Of a stretch of 64,000 bases of DNA, positions 35,459 through 43,543 are shown piece after piece. Under the pieces are notes generated by a model. It searched no databases, was not told where the DNA came from, and was given only the letters and a program-made list of their open reading frames with translations. The translations under genes were made by a program, and so were the position numbers. This DNA is from Acuticoccus sp039034015 (lineage in GTDB: Bacteria; Pseudomonadota; Alphaproteobacteria; Rhizobiales; Amorphaceae): contig JBCCBM010000007.1 in the NCBI GenBank assembly GCA_039034015.1, positions 62,001 through 126,000 on the forward strand, read 5' to 3'. Every line of letters begins with the position of its first letter. Positions within the stretch are counted from its first letter, which is position 1.

Positions 35459-36664
35459 TTAGGGCGTGCCGGCCCAGGCGGCGAGGGCGGCGCGCTCGTC
35501 CGCCGTCATCCCGGTGATGTTGCCAAGGGGCATGGCGTGGGTCTCCACCGACTGGGCGATGATCGCGCCCGCGTGCCGGCGCATCAGCTCGGGCGTGTGG
35601 AGCGCAACGCCGCCGGGTGCCGAGGAAAAGCCCTCAAACGTTGGCTCCGCCGCGTGGCACGACGCGCACCGGCGCTCCACAATTTCAAAGGCCAACGGGT
35701 CGAGGACGGCGTTAAAACTGCCGGCGGGCGTTGCGGCAACGGCCGCGGTATCGAGCGTCCCCACACGGCCGGTGGAGGCAAAAATCGTCATCGCGCCGGC
35801 AAGCACCACCGCGGCCGGCCACTGCCAGGCAATGCGAAGGCCGGACGCCCCCGTCTCATAGGTGTTGAACCAGTGGCGCACGATCGCGCCCAAAAACAGC
35901 GCCATTGCCACAATCGCCCACGCCTGCGGGTGTCCGAACGCTGCTGGATAGTGGTTCGACAGCATCAGGAAAATGACCGGCAGCGTCAGATAATTGTTGT
36001 GGGTGGAGCGCAGTTTGCCAATTTCGCCAAGGCGCCCGTCAGGCGTGCGGCCGGCCATCAAATCGCCCACCATTTTGCGCTGGTTGGGGATGATGATGAA
36101 AAAGACGTTCGCCGACATGATGGTCGCAATGATCGCGCCCGTCTGCAAAAACGCCGCCCGGCCGGAGAAAACCTCGCCATAAGCCCACGCCGTCGCCGTG
36201 ATCAGCACGAAGAGCAGCGCAAACAAAAGCTCCGGCCGTTTTGACAGCGGCGAACGGCACAAAAGGTCGTACACCACCCAGCCCACCGCGAGGCCGCCGG
36301 CCGACAGCGCAATCGCCTGCCAAGGGGCAAGGTCAACCTTGTCGGGCGCGATGAGGTAAAGCTCTGCGTTCCAATAATAGACGATCGCAAGGAGAAGCGC
36401 GCCCGATAGCCACGTCGCATAGCTTTCCCACTTGAACCAGTGGAGTTCACCCGGCATCTCTTTGGGCGCCACCAAGAACTTTTGCGAATGGTAAAAGCCG
36501 CCGCCATGGACGGTCCAGTTTTCGCCCTTGATGGTGGGGTCCATGCCGGCGCGACGTTTGAGCGAGGCGTCCAGCCACATGAAGTAAAACGAGGATCCGA
36601 TCCACGAGATGGCCGCAACAACGTGCGCCCAGCGGACGAACAGGCTCAAAAACTCTTGCATCAT
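35459..36664 (-). CDS. puuD: Membrane urate hydroxylase PuuD
   Basis: PuuD oxidises urate to 5-hydroxyisourate, using a membrane-bound UrHD domain and a C-terminal cytochrome c domain to pass electrons to the respiratory chain. About eight membrane helices fill residues 1-290, with the family's WIGSSFYFMWLD and GGGFYHSQK segments. The cytochrome c part has the heme motif CASCH near residue 338 and an axial Met candidate in AMPLGNITGM. It has 401 residues. The divergent neighbour is a UraD fusion acting two steps later in the same route. Confidence 0.93.
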   Translation of the reverse strand: MMQEFLSLFVRWAHVVAAISWIGSSFYFMWLDASLKRRAGMDPTIKGENWTVHGGGFYHSQKFLVAPKEMPGELHWFKWESYATWLSGALLLAIVYYWNAELYLIAPDKVDLAPWQAIALSAGGLAVGWVVYDLLCRSPLSKRPELLFALLFVLITATAWAYGEVFSGRAAFLQTGAIIATIMSANVFFIIIPNQRKMVGDLMAGRTPDGRLGEIGKLRSTHNNYLTLPVIFLMLSNHYPAAFGHPQAWAIVAMALFLGAIVRHWFNTYETGASGLRIAWQWPAAVVLAGAMTIFASTGRVGTLDTAAVAATPAGSFNAVLDPLAFEIVERRCASCHAAEPTFEGFSSAPGGVALHTPELMRRHAGAIIAQSVETHAMPLGNITGMTADERAALAAWAGTP

Positions 36665-36784
36665 TCACCCAGTTGCGACGCTTGCGCCGGGCCGCTGAGG
36701 CGGTAGCATCGCGGCCTTGGTCCAAAAGGGTGTAGCACGACTTATGCCGTTCCCGTCACCGCCCCCTGCCCGCCGCGCTCACCG

Positions 36785-38254
36785 ATGAACCGCGACACGT
36801 TCGTCGAGCGCTACGGCGCGCTTTATGAGCACAGCCCCTGGGTGGCCGAGCGGGCGTGGGACGGGGGCGTCTCGCCCGGCGCGCCCCTTGCCCCCGTTCT
36901 GCGCCGCGTGGTGGAGCGGGCGGGGGAGGGGGCGCAACTGGCGCTCCTGCGCGCGCACCCGGACCTTGCCGGCCGCATTGCCCTCACCGATGCCTCCACC
37001 GAGGAGCAAAAGGGCGCCGGCCTCGACCAATGCACCCCAGAGGAGTTCGAGGAGTTTTCCCGCCTCAACACCGACTACACCGCGCGCTTCGGCTTCCCCT
37101 TCATTGTCGCCGTGAAGGGCCTCGACCGCGCCGGCATTCTAAAGCGCTTTCGCGCGCGGGTTGAAAACGCGCCGGCCACAGAGTTTCGCACCGCGCTGGA
37201 TGAGGTGCATAAAATTGCAGGCTTTCGCCTCGCGGCCCTCACCGCACCCGCCCCCGTTGCGCGCGAACATGTGCCGGCGGCGGAGGTGGAGCGGCTGGCG
37301 ACCTCCGCCCTTGCGCGCGCCGGGGCGGATGCGGTGAATGCGGCCGCGATCGCCCACAACATGGCGCTCGCGGAGCGCTGCGGCAGCGAGTCCCACGGTC
37401 TCTTTCGCCTTGCCGCAAGCTGCGGCGCGCTGCAAGACGGGTGGATCAACGGCTCGGCCCGCCCACGCATCACCCGCCAAGGCGCGAGCCTTGTGATGGT
37501 GGATGGTGATGGCGGGGCAGCGCCCGGCGCCTACGATCTTGCCCTCCCCGCCCTTGGCGAGGCGGCAAAGGCGGAAGGGGTGGCGGTGCTCTCGCTCACC
37601 AACACCGTGCACTTTGGCGCCATGTGGCCGGAGGTGGAGGTTTTGGCGCGGGAGGGCCTTGCCGCCTTTGCCGCCACCGCCAACGTGCCATATCTGGCGC
37701 CCCACGGTGGCACGCGGCCCTTTTTTGGCACCAACCCGCTGGCGTTCGCTTGGCCGACTGCCGAGGGGCCCATCGCGTTTGACTTTGCGACCTCCGCCAT
37801 GGCGCGGGGGGACGTGATGCTGGCCGCCCGCGATGGCCGGGCCGTCGCCGAAGGGGTGGGCGTTGACGCCGAGGGCGCATCCACCACCGACCCCGAAGCG
37901 GTGCTCGCAGGCGCGCAGCTCCCCTTTGGGGCGCACAAAGGTTCGCTCATCGCCATGATGGTCGAGCTTTTGGCGGCGGGCCTGCTCGATGCGCCCTTCA
38001 GCATTGAGACGCCGGCCGAACGGCGCACCCGCGGGATTGTGCGTGCGGGCGTTTTCGTGCTCGCCCTTTCGCCCGATGCCATTGGCGGGCCGGGTGCACG
38101 GGCGCGGGCGGACGCGTGGGTGGCGCGGCTTGGCGCCGAAGAGGGGGTGCGCCTGCCTGGTGTCCGTCGCCGGGCCCTTGCGAACACACCCACCGTGGCG
38201 GTGGAGGCAACGCTCCTTCAGACAGTGCGCAAACTCGCCGGCGAGACAAACTGA
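36785..38254 (+). CDS. OHCU decarboxylase (UraD) fused to an Ldh2-family dehydrogenase
   Basis: One uninterrupted 489-residue frame. Residues 1-155 are an OHCU decarboxylase: catalytic-loop HPD at 58-60, EEQ at 73-75, FGFPF at 102-106 and a C-terminal EVHKIAGFRL helix; it turns OHCU into S-allantoin. After a short Pro/Ala linker, residues 165-489 are a complete malate/L-lactate dehydrogenase-family (Ldh2) domain: SHG at 203-205, TVHF at 274-277, GTNP at 315-318, DFATSAMARG at 333-342, GAHKGS at 382-387. The VHFGAMWPEVE stretch recalls delta1-piperideine-2-carboxylate reductases (DpkA/LhpD) more than ureidoglycolate dehydrogenase AllD. It diverges from puuD. No stop or frameshift lies near the junction. 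The substrate of the second domain is inference. Confidence 0.88.
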   Translation: MNRDTFVERYGALYEHSPWVAERAWDGGVSPGAPLAPVLRRVVERAGEGAQLALLRAHPDLAGRIALTDASTEEQKGAGLDQCTPEEFEEFSRLNTDYTARFGFPFIVAVKGLDRAGILKRFRARVENAPATEFRTALDEVHKIAGFRLAALTAPAPVAREHVPAAEVERLATSALARAGADAVNAAAIAHNMALAERCGSESHGLFRLAASCGALQDGWINGSARPRITRQGASLVMVDGDGGAAPGAYDLALPALGEAAKAEGVAVLSLTNTVHFGAMWPEVEVLAREGLAAFAATANVPYLAPHGGTRPFFGTNPLAFAWPTAEGPIAFDFATSAMARGDVMLAARDGRAVAEGVGVDAEGASTTDPEAVLAGAQLPFGAHKGSLIAMMVELLAAGLLDAPFSIETPAERRTRGIVRAGVFVLALSPDAIGGPGARARADAWVARLGAEEGVRLPGVRRRALANTPTVAVEATLLQTVRKLAGETN

Positions 38255-38661
38255 CGGTGAAATGACGGGCCCGTGATCGCCGTCACGCACAAACGCGTCA
38301 GGCCCCTCCACTTTATGTTTCGTGAACGGGACACGGGAGCGGAAGGCGCCAACATACTGACACCAGGGGGAAATTTTGCGTCCCCTGCGGCGGTGCCCTC
38401 AACCCGTGTTTCAGGTCACACACCGTTTGACCCTCTGCAACGCGTTTTGCCGCGCAGATCTTTTGATGAACCCGTGGACGATGAGGAGGCCTTTTTGACC
38501 GCCTTCCAAATCCTCACGGCCGGACGATTGAACGCTTTATGCCGGCCCTTTTCGGCCGCCAGCGAATTTTGAATGCGCAAGCCATTGTTAAGGCACCACA
38601 CTCAGGCAATTTGAGTTGATGCGGGCGGGTTCGGCACAAGCTGAGCCCGCCCTTTTTCGTG
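38255..38661. other. 407-nt stretch without a convincing gene
   Basis: An open frame at 38273-38572 (plus, GTG start, 99 codons) has mixed third-position GC and no recognisable family, unlike neighbouring genes. The stretch ends in a strong plus-strand terminator at 38623-38657. It could be the 3' untranslated region of the uraD fusion, a small RNA or a poorly conserved small gene. Confidence 0.5.
38623..38657 (+). terminator. Intrinsic terminator, plus strand
   Basis: A ten-bp stem GGGCGGGTTC with GAGCCCGCCC (one G-T pair) and a ten-base loop, followed by TTTTT. It lies 369 nt after the uraD fusion stop. The minus strand has no T run at this hairpin, so it serves plus-strand transcription. 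Confidence 0.85.
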
Positions 38662-39057
38662 TCAGAACCGGCGGACGGGGTTGGCCCGCTCAAGGTCGTG
38701 GCGGAGCAGCTTCATGTTGGCGCGGTTCGCCTTCCACATCACGTCCACCACAGTGCCAAGCACTGGGATTGAGCCAACGATCGTATCGCCGGCAACGTTG
38801 GCCACCATGCGCGCAATGGTGCGCTTTCGCGCGCCCAGGCGAACACCTTGCGCGATGATGGTGGACGACAGTCCAAGGCCCACAAGGTCGCCGATGCCGG
38901 GCACAAGGCCCACAATGGAATCAAGGCCGAAGCGAATGCCAAACAGGCTGAACTTTGAATCGAGCCAGTGCGCGAGATTGTCGAGCTCCTGGGTGGACGG
39001 CTTTGCGCTAAAACTGCCGTCCTTGTCCGAACGGCGCATGGTGATGGTGCGAGACAT
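38662..39057 (-). CDS. DUF4112 family protein
   Basis: A 131-residue protein with the DUF4112 core LAHWLDSKFSLFGIRFGLDSIVGLVPGIGDLVG and a C-terminal VLGTVVDVMWKANRANMKLL. Two short hydrophobic stretches suggest membrane association. The function is unknown. I chose the ATG at 39057, seven bases after AGGAG, over an upstream ATG at 39072. Confidence 0.88.
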   Translation of the reverse strand: MSRTITMRRSDKDGSFSAKPSTQELDNLAHWLDSKFSLFGIRFGLDSIVGLVPGIGDLVGLGLSSTIIAQGVRLGARKRTIARMVANVAGDTIVGSIPVLGTVVDVMWKANRANMKLLRHDLERANPVRRF

Positions 39058-39127
39058 GACAAAACTCCTCACCCCTTAAATCGGGGCGCGGCCGACTTTG
39101 TTCCAGCCGCGCGCGTGTCAGGACGCG

Positions 39128-40639
39128 CTAGTCCCGCGGGGCGGCAATCCGGAGCGCGGGGCGGCTCTCAGTGTCCCGCGCGGCCTTAAAGGCTCGGATC
39201 TTGTCGGCGAGCGACAATTCCCGCGGTTCGGCAACGCGCACCACGTCTGGCGCGTCCATGAACCGCTCGGCAAGATCGCGGATGGTGGCCTTGAGCGCGG
39301 CCACCTCTTGCGGGTCGACCGTCATGCCGTGGCCCGCGCGCGCGGCCGCCAGCGCCTCCTCCAGCGCGGCGATTTTTTCCTTCGCGGCCCCATCGTCGGC
39401 GGCGGGCGCGCTGGCAAGGGCGGCCTCCTGGGCTTTGATGGCCTCATCCCGTTCGGCAAGGGCAGCGTCCCGCTCGGCGGCCATAGCGCGTTCGGCCTCG
39501 CGCGCGGCTTCCAGGGCGAGCGACACGTCGCCGTCCTCGCCCACGATGGCGTCTTCGGCAATTTCGGCGCGGCGCAACGAGTCGGCAATCTTGCCCTGCT
39601 GGTTGCGCAGCGAGGTTTGCAGCTCCTCAATCTTTTGGAGCCGCAATTCGAGCAGCGCGTCGCGTTTTTCCACCTCCGCGCGGGCCTCTCGCTCGGTGCG
39701 CTCGGCGGCCTCCACGCGGGTTTTCATACCATCACGGTCGTAGGCGAGGCGGGAGAGGCTCTCGTTTGCGGTGCGCTCGCGCCCCTCGGCAGCGTCGAGC
39801 GCATCTTTGAGGCGGGCAATTTCGGCCTCGAGAGGCTCTGTGGCGTCGTCGTCAGTGCGCGCGGCAAGGGCATTGCGCAGCTCTTGGATCTGGCCGTCCC
39901 GCTCTCGCACGGTGCGGGAGAGGAGCGCCTCGCGTTCGCGCAGGGCCTCCAGCTCGCGGGCGAGCGTGTCGCGGCCCTTCTCAATTTCGGTGACGTTGCC
40001 GACCTTTTCGGCCATTTGCGCCATCTCGCGGCGGAGGGCGTCGGCCACATTGACCTGGCGCGCAAGGTCTTCCAGCGCCTCGTCCCGCGCCTTGGTCAGC
40101 GCTTCCACGTCGCCTTGGCGGTTTTGCCGCTCGGCGGTGGCCTTGGAGAGTTTTGTCATGGTCTCCGAGAGCTCGCGCCGTAAATCGCTCAGCTCTTGGG
40201 ACTTTGTTTCAAGCTCCTGGACCGCGCGGTCCCGCTCGCTCTGAAGCTTTGGGACGCCTTGGATGCGGGCCTTTTGCTCATCAAGATCCTGCGCGATGCG
40301 GGCGGTGCGGGCGCGCTCGGTCTGAAGGTCTTTTTCAAGGGCGGCGACGCGGCCTTCGTCAGCCTGGAGCTTTTGCTCGGCCGCCTTCAGCTTGAGCGTT
40401 GCGTCCATCTCACTTTGCAGGCGCTCCTGGGCCTCGGCGAGTTTGGTTTCCAGGGTTGCAATGTCCACCGCGTGGTTGGCGCGCAAGACGTCGCGCTCAG
40501 CCTGGACGGCGGCAATCATCTGGGCGGTGTCGCGCCCGCTCCCTTTGCGAAGGCCGGCAAAGAGCCACAGAAGGGCGATCAGCAGGAGGCCGCCGCCAAT
40601 CAACAAAACAGGAAGGTCGATGCCGTCGGGCAGGGTCAT
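39128..40639 (-). CDS. Membrane-anchored coiled-coil protein
   Basis: Residues about 10-27 form a membrane helix (LPVLLIGGGLLLIALLWLFAGL); nearly all of the rest to about residue 430 is a long Glu/Arg/Ala/Leu coiled coil, ending in a short tail with LADKIRAFKAARD. It has 503 residues from the ATG at 40639; the frame continues to 40705, but the extra residues are not convincing. No enzymatic domain is seen. Such proteins can organise envelope or division structures, but this is not shown. A second protein of similar design starts at 62854. Confidence 0.8.
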   Translation of the reverse strand: MTLPDGIDLPVLLIGGGLLLIALLWLFAGLRKGSGRDTAQMIAAVQAERDVLRANHAVDIATLETKLAEAQERLQSEMDATLKLKAAEQKLQADEGRVAALEKDLQTERARTARIAQDLDEQKARIQGVPKLQSERDRAVQELETKSQELSDLRRELSETMTKLSKATAERQNRQGDVEALTKARDEALEDLARQVNVADALRREMAQMAEKVGNVTEIEKGRDTLARELEALREREALLSRTVRERDGQIQELRNALAARTDDDATEPLEAEIARLKDALDAAEGRERTANESLSRLAYDRDGMKTRVEAAERTEREARAEVEKRDALLELRLQKIEELQTSLRNQQGKIADSLRRAEIAEDAIVGEDGDVSLALEAAREAERAMAAERDAALAERDEAIKAQEAALASAPAADDGAAKEKIAALEEALAAARAGHGMTVDPQEVAALKATIRDLAERFMDAPDVVRVAEPRELSLADKIRAFKAARDTESRPALRIAAPRD

Positions 40640-40828
40640 GGCGCTCACTCTCACAGGCTCCATCGGCGGCGCTGTGACGGGCGCCTGCGGGCCGACCTGC
40701 CTCATGCCACCGACCCCATTGGCGTCTCACGGCTGGCGGATTTGTTCAACATGAGGGCTGTGCCCGCCGGCGCGATGGCGCGGCGGGCGATGCGGCAGGG
40801 CCACAGGCAACCACAGTTCTGCCGCATT

Positions 40829-41416
40829 TCAGAAGGGGTTCCAGGTGGGCTTGTCGGTGAATTTGAGATAGCCGAGGCTCACCCCAAGCCGCGCGCCGAC
40901 CCCTGTGCGCACCGGCACAAGGTAGCTTTCGTGGGCGGCCATCACCGTCATCGAGACCCCGCCGACGAGGTAGGCTGAGCCGTCCACCCCCGTAAAACGC
41001 TGGAGGAGCGTCCGGGGGGAGCGGGCGTTATAAACCAGCATCATCACGCGGCTGCCGGAGCCGCCAAAATCCCAGCCGACGCTGGGCCCTTGCCAGAAAA
41101 TTTGCGTTGGCGCTTGGCCGGCCAGCTGCAGCGCACCCTCGCCATAGCGAAGGCCCCCGAAGAAGGCGGCGGCGCCCTCTTCGCCAACAATATAGCCGTC
41201 GGGCGGGCCAAAGCGGGACAGGATGTTTTGGAGCGCCGCCGCAAGCCCATGGGTGGTGGTGCCAAAGAGGTTATGGCCGGCGTGGAGGATTTCTTCGCCC
41301 GACACCTTTGGGGTGGAGCCGGCGTAGGCCCGCGGATGGTCTTCAAAGGCGGCGGCGGGGGTGGCAAGGGCCAGGAGGAGTGCAAGGACGACACGCAACA
41401 TAAACGATCCTTTCAT
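40829..41416 (-). CDS. DUF1134 family protein, EipA-like envelope integrity protein
   Basis: A signal peptide (cleavage near residue 23, PAAA) precedes a domain with GPPDGYIVGEEGAAAFFGGLRYGEG, WQGPSVGWDFGGSGS and the C-terminus KFTDKPTWNPF, the DUF1134 pattern. Brucella EipA of this family supports cell envelope integrity. The protein has 195 residues. The ATG at 41416 is the longest start; an ATG at 41401 with AAAGGA upstream is also plausible. It diverges from chpT. Confidence 0.9.
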   Translation of the reverse strand: MKGSFMLRVVLALLLALATPAAAFEDHPRAYAGSTPKVSGEEILHAGHNLFGTTTHGLAAALQNILSRFGPPDGYIVGEEGAAAFFGGLRYGEGALQLAGQAPTQIFWQGPSVGWDFGGSGSRVMMLVYNARSPRTLLQRFTGVDGSAYLVGGVSMTVMAAHESYLVPVRTGVGARLGVSLGYLKFTDKPTWNPF

Positions 41417-41542
41417 GACGCCTTCCCCTCAGGGACGGGGGGGCTTAACGTCCGCGCGATCTGGGCAGGTCGCGGCGCGGCTGGGGTGCTCGATCCTTTG
41501 AAAAAGCGGGCGATGGGCCGCCTCTGAGGGGACCGGTGGGCG

Positions 41543-42124
41543 ATGACGGACGATCTTGATCTTGCAAGCCTCATTGCCTCGCGGCTCTGCCACGATGTGG
41601 TGGGCCCTGTGGGGGCCATTCAAAACGGGCTCGAGCTCATCGCCGAGGACAGTGCCATGGCCGATATGGCCATGGAGCTCATCAAGAAAAGCGCCCACCA
41701 GGCGAGCGCGAAACTCCAATTTGCCCGCCTTGCCTATGGCGCGGCTGGCGGCGCGGAAACGCTGGACCCGGGCGAAGCGGGCAAACTCACCGCCGCAATC
41801 TTTGACGGGGAGCGGGCCGAGCTTGTCTGGGACATTTCGGGTGACGCAAAGCCGCGGAACGCGGTGAAAATTGCGATGCTGCTCGCCGCATTTGCGCTCG
41901 GCGCCGTGCCCCGGGGCGGGACGGTGACGGTGCGCGAGGGCGCGGTGGTCGCCGAGGGGCAGACCGTGCGCACACCCCCGTTCAGCGAGATTCTTGAAGG
42001 CGGGGATGAGGTGGCCGACCCGCGGGCGGCGCAAGCGCTGGTGATTGCGCGGCTTGTGAAGGCCGAGGGGCAGACCATTGAAGTCACCGCCGATGAAGCG
42101 ACGGTGACGTTTTCGCTCTCGTGA
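41543..42124 (+). CDS. chpT: Histidine phosphotransferase ChpT
   Basis: ChpT carries phosphate from the CckA kinase to CtrA and CpdR in the alphaproteobacterial cell-cycle phosphorelay. The helix with the phosphorylated histidine reads SRLCHDVVGPVGAIQNGLEL (His17). The C-terminal part is a degenerate ATPase-like fold. It has 193 residues. It lies tail to tail with ctrA, 4 bp apart, its own final target, which supports the call. Confidence 0.92.
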   Translation: MTDDLDLASLIASRLCHDVVGPVGAIQNGLELIAEDSAMADMAMELIKKSAHQASAKLQFARLAYGAAGGAETLDPGEAGKLTAAIFDGERAELVWDISGDAKPRNAVKIAMLLAAFALGAVPRGGTVTVREGAVVAEGQTVRTPPFSEILEGGDEVADPRAAQALVIARLVKAEGQTIEVTADEATVTFSLS

Positions 42125-42128
42125 GCGG

Positions 42129-42830
42129 TCAGGCCATCTCGCGTCGTTGTTCGGGTTCAGGCTCACGCAGAACATAGCCTCGACCCCACACGGTTTCGAT
42201 ATAATTGCGCCCGCCCGTGGCCGACGACAGCTTCTTGCGCAGCTTGCAGATGAAGACGTCGATAATTTTGAGTTCGGGCTCGTCCATCCCACCATAAAGA
42301 TGGTTGAGGAACATTTCTTTCGTCAGCGTCGTGCCTTTGCGCAGCGAAAGAAGTTCGAGCATTTGATACTCTTTGCCGGTCAGATGAACCCGCTGGCCGT
42401 CCACATCGACGGTTTTGGTGTCAAGATTCACCGAGAGTTCGCCGGTGCGGATGATCGATTCCGCGTGGCCCTTGGAGCGGCGGACGATGGCGTTGATGCG
42501 CGCCACCAGCTCGTCCTTGTGGAAGGGCTTTGTGAGATAGTCATCCGCGCCAAAGCCGAGGCCGCGGACCTTGTCTTCAATGTTGCCAAGGCCGGAGAGG
42601 ATGAGGATCGGCGTTTCGATCTTTGACACGCGCAGCGTCCGCAAGACTTCATAGCCAGACATATCGGGCAAGTTGAGGTCGAGGAGGATGATGTCGTAAT
42701 CGTAGAGCTTGCCGAGGTCGATGCCCTCTTCTCCAAGGTTCGTCGTGTAGACGTTGAACCGTTCGGAGTTCAGCATCAGTTCAATGCTCTGCGCGGTCGC
42801 GCTGTCATCTTCGATCAGTAGAACGCGCAT
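42129..42830 (-). CDS. ctrA: Cell-cycle response regulator CtrA
   Basis: CtrA is the OmpR-family master regulator of the alphaproteobacterial cell cycle and of flagellar genes. The receiver domain begins MRVLLIEDDSATAQSIELML with phospho-acceptor Asp51 (LLDLNLPDMSG), and the winged-helix DNA-binding domain begins near residue 125 and contains GKEYQMLELLSLRKG. The protein has 233 residues. I chose the ATG at 42830, six bases after GAGG. The upstream region holds a GANTC methylation site, a large hairpin and TTAA half-sites. Confidence 0.97.
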   Translation of the reverse strand: MRVLLIEDDSATAQSIELMLNSERFNVYTTNLGEEGIDLGKLYDYDIILLDLNLPDMSGYEVLRTLRVSKIETPILILSGLGNIEDKVRGLGFGADDYLTKPFHKDELVARINAIVRRSKGHAESIIRTGELSVNLDTKTVDVDGQRVHLTGKEYQMLELLSLRKGTTLTKEMFLNHLYGGMDEPELKIIDVFICKLRKKLSSATGGRNYIETVWGRGYVLREPEPEQRREMA

Positions 42831-42906
42831 GCGCTTCCTCTCATGCGGACCGCCGAGCGAGCGGCTTCCATTTTCCTTCGCCGGCGAAAACCGACGCAAA
42901 TCATGC

Positions 42907-42911
42907 GAATC
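42907..42911. promoter_or_regulatory. GANTC (CcrM) methylation site in the ctrA leader
   Basis: GAATC lies 77-81 bp upstream of the ctrA start codon. In Caulobacter a GANTC site in the ctrA P1 promoter ties transcription to passage of the replication fork. Confidence 0.45.
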
Positions 42912-42980
42912 AGCACACCGAAACGTTACCAGATCGTCAGGTGCTGGCAGGTCAAGCGGGGCAATTGTCCCCCGTTTCGA

Positions 42981-43009
42981 CCCTCGCTCAGTCAAACCAT
43001 GAGCGAGGG
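42981..43009. repeat. Inverted repeat in the ctrA leader
   Basis: CCCTCGCTCA and TGAGCGAGGG form a perfect ten-bp stem with a nine-base loop. There is no T run on either side, so it is more likely a regulatory element or RNA structure than a terminator. Confidence 0.5.
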
Positions 43010-43012
43010 GGG

Positions 43013-43026
43013 TTAACGGACCTTAA
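43013..43026. promoter_or_regulatory. Candidate CtrA binding site
   Basis: TTAA-CGGACC-TTAA matches the two CtrA half-sites with a six-base spacer instead of the classic seven. A further GTTAAC lies at 43077-43082, closer to the FliJ-like gene. Confidence 0.4.
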
Positions 43027-43177
43027 ATATCCAGGGCCGCCGCGCCGGTCTGCCGCGCCTTCGCGGCCTGTGTTGCGTTAACAGCGCACAGAATTTTGCG
43101 TCGGAGAGGCGAACGAATTTGCAAGGGGCGAGGGGTAGATTGTCCTCATCGGGTCAGGTGTTACGGGTGAGGGTGTC

Positions 43178-43543
43178 ATGAAGCCGCGGGAATCCACAAT
43201 CCAAGCCAAGGAATTTCAAGCGGATGCGCTCCGCCGGCAGCTCATGCAGTTTGAGCGCATGATTGCCGACCTTGAGACGATCCGCACCGAGCTTGGCAAA
43301 CAAATCGAGATGGAAGAGCGCCGCTCGGGCGTGTCGGACACCAGTCACTACGCCTATTCCACCGTGGCGCGGGCCGCGCGCGAGCGGCGGGCAAACCTCA
43401 CCCACACCATTGACGATTTGGCCGGCCGGCGCGAAACCGCACACGAGGCGCTTGCCGAAATCGACGGGTTTTTCGAGGCGCTGGAAAATGCCGGCGACAC
43501 GCTGGACGTGCCGGCAAGCCGCAAATCCCGCGTTGCGGCCTAA
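43178..43543 (+). CDS. FliJ-like flagellar export protein
   Basis: A 121-residue, almost fully helical protein: ESTIQAKEFQADALRRQLMQFERMIADLETI at the start and long charged helices with GVSDTSHYAYSTVARAARERRANL in the middle. This is the pattern of the short alphaproteobacterial FliJ-like proteins often found next to ctrA. FliJ helps drive flagellar export. No other flagellar gene is in the window, so the name rests on sequence pattern and on ctrA next door. Its stop overlaps the prs stop from the other strand. Confidence 0.7.
   Translation: MKPRESTIQAKEFQADALRRQLMQFERMIADLETIRTELGKQIEMEERRSGVSDTSHYAYSTVARAARERRANLTHTIDDLAGRRETAHEALAEIDGFFEALENAGDTLDVPASRKSRVAA

Larger units (their letters stand above)
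42831..43177. promoter_or_regulatory. Divergent ctrA/FliJ-like regulatory region
   Basis: This 347-bp stretch has no gene. It holds a CcrM-type GAATC at 42907-42911, a ten-bp-stem hairpin at 42981-43009, a TTAA-N6-TTAA pair at 43013-43026 and GTTAAC at 43077-43082. Together these look like a CtrA-autoregulated promoter region. Confidence 0.5.

Noticed and set aside
38273..38572. 99-codon open frame after the uraD fusion
   Set aside because: GTG start, no clear ribosome binding site, mixed third-position GC and no recognisable family; described as part of a non-coding stretch instead.
40196..40978. Plus-strand open frame spanning the gap between the coiled-coil gene and the DUF1134 gene
   Set aside because: Mostly antisense to the coiled-coil gene and then to the DUF1134 gene; the short part in the gap shows no start or family.
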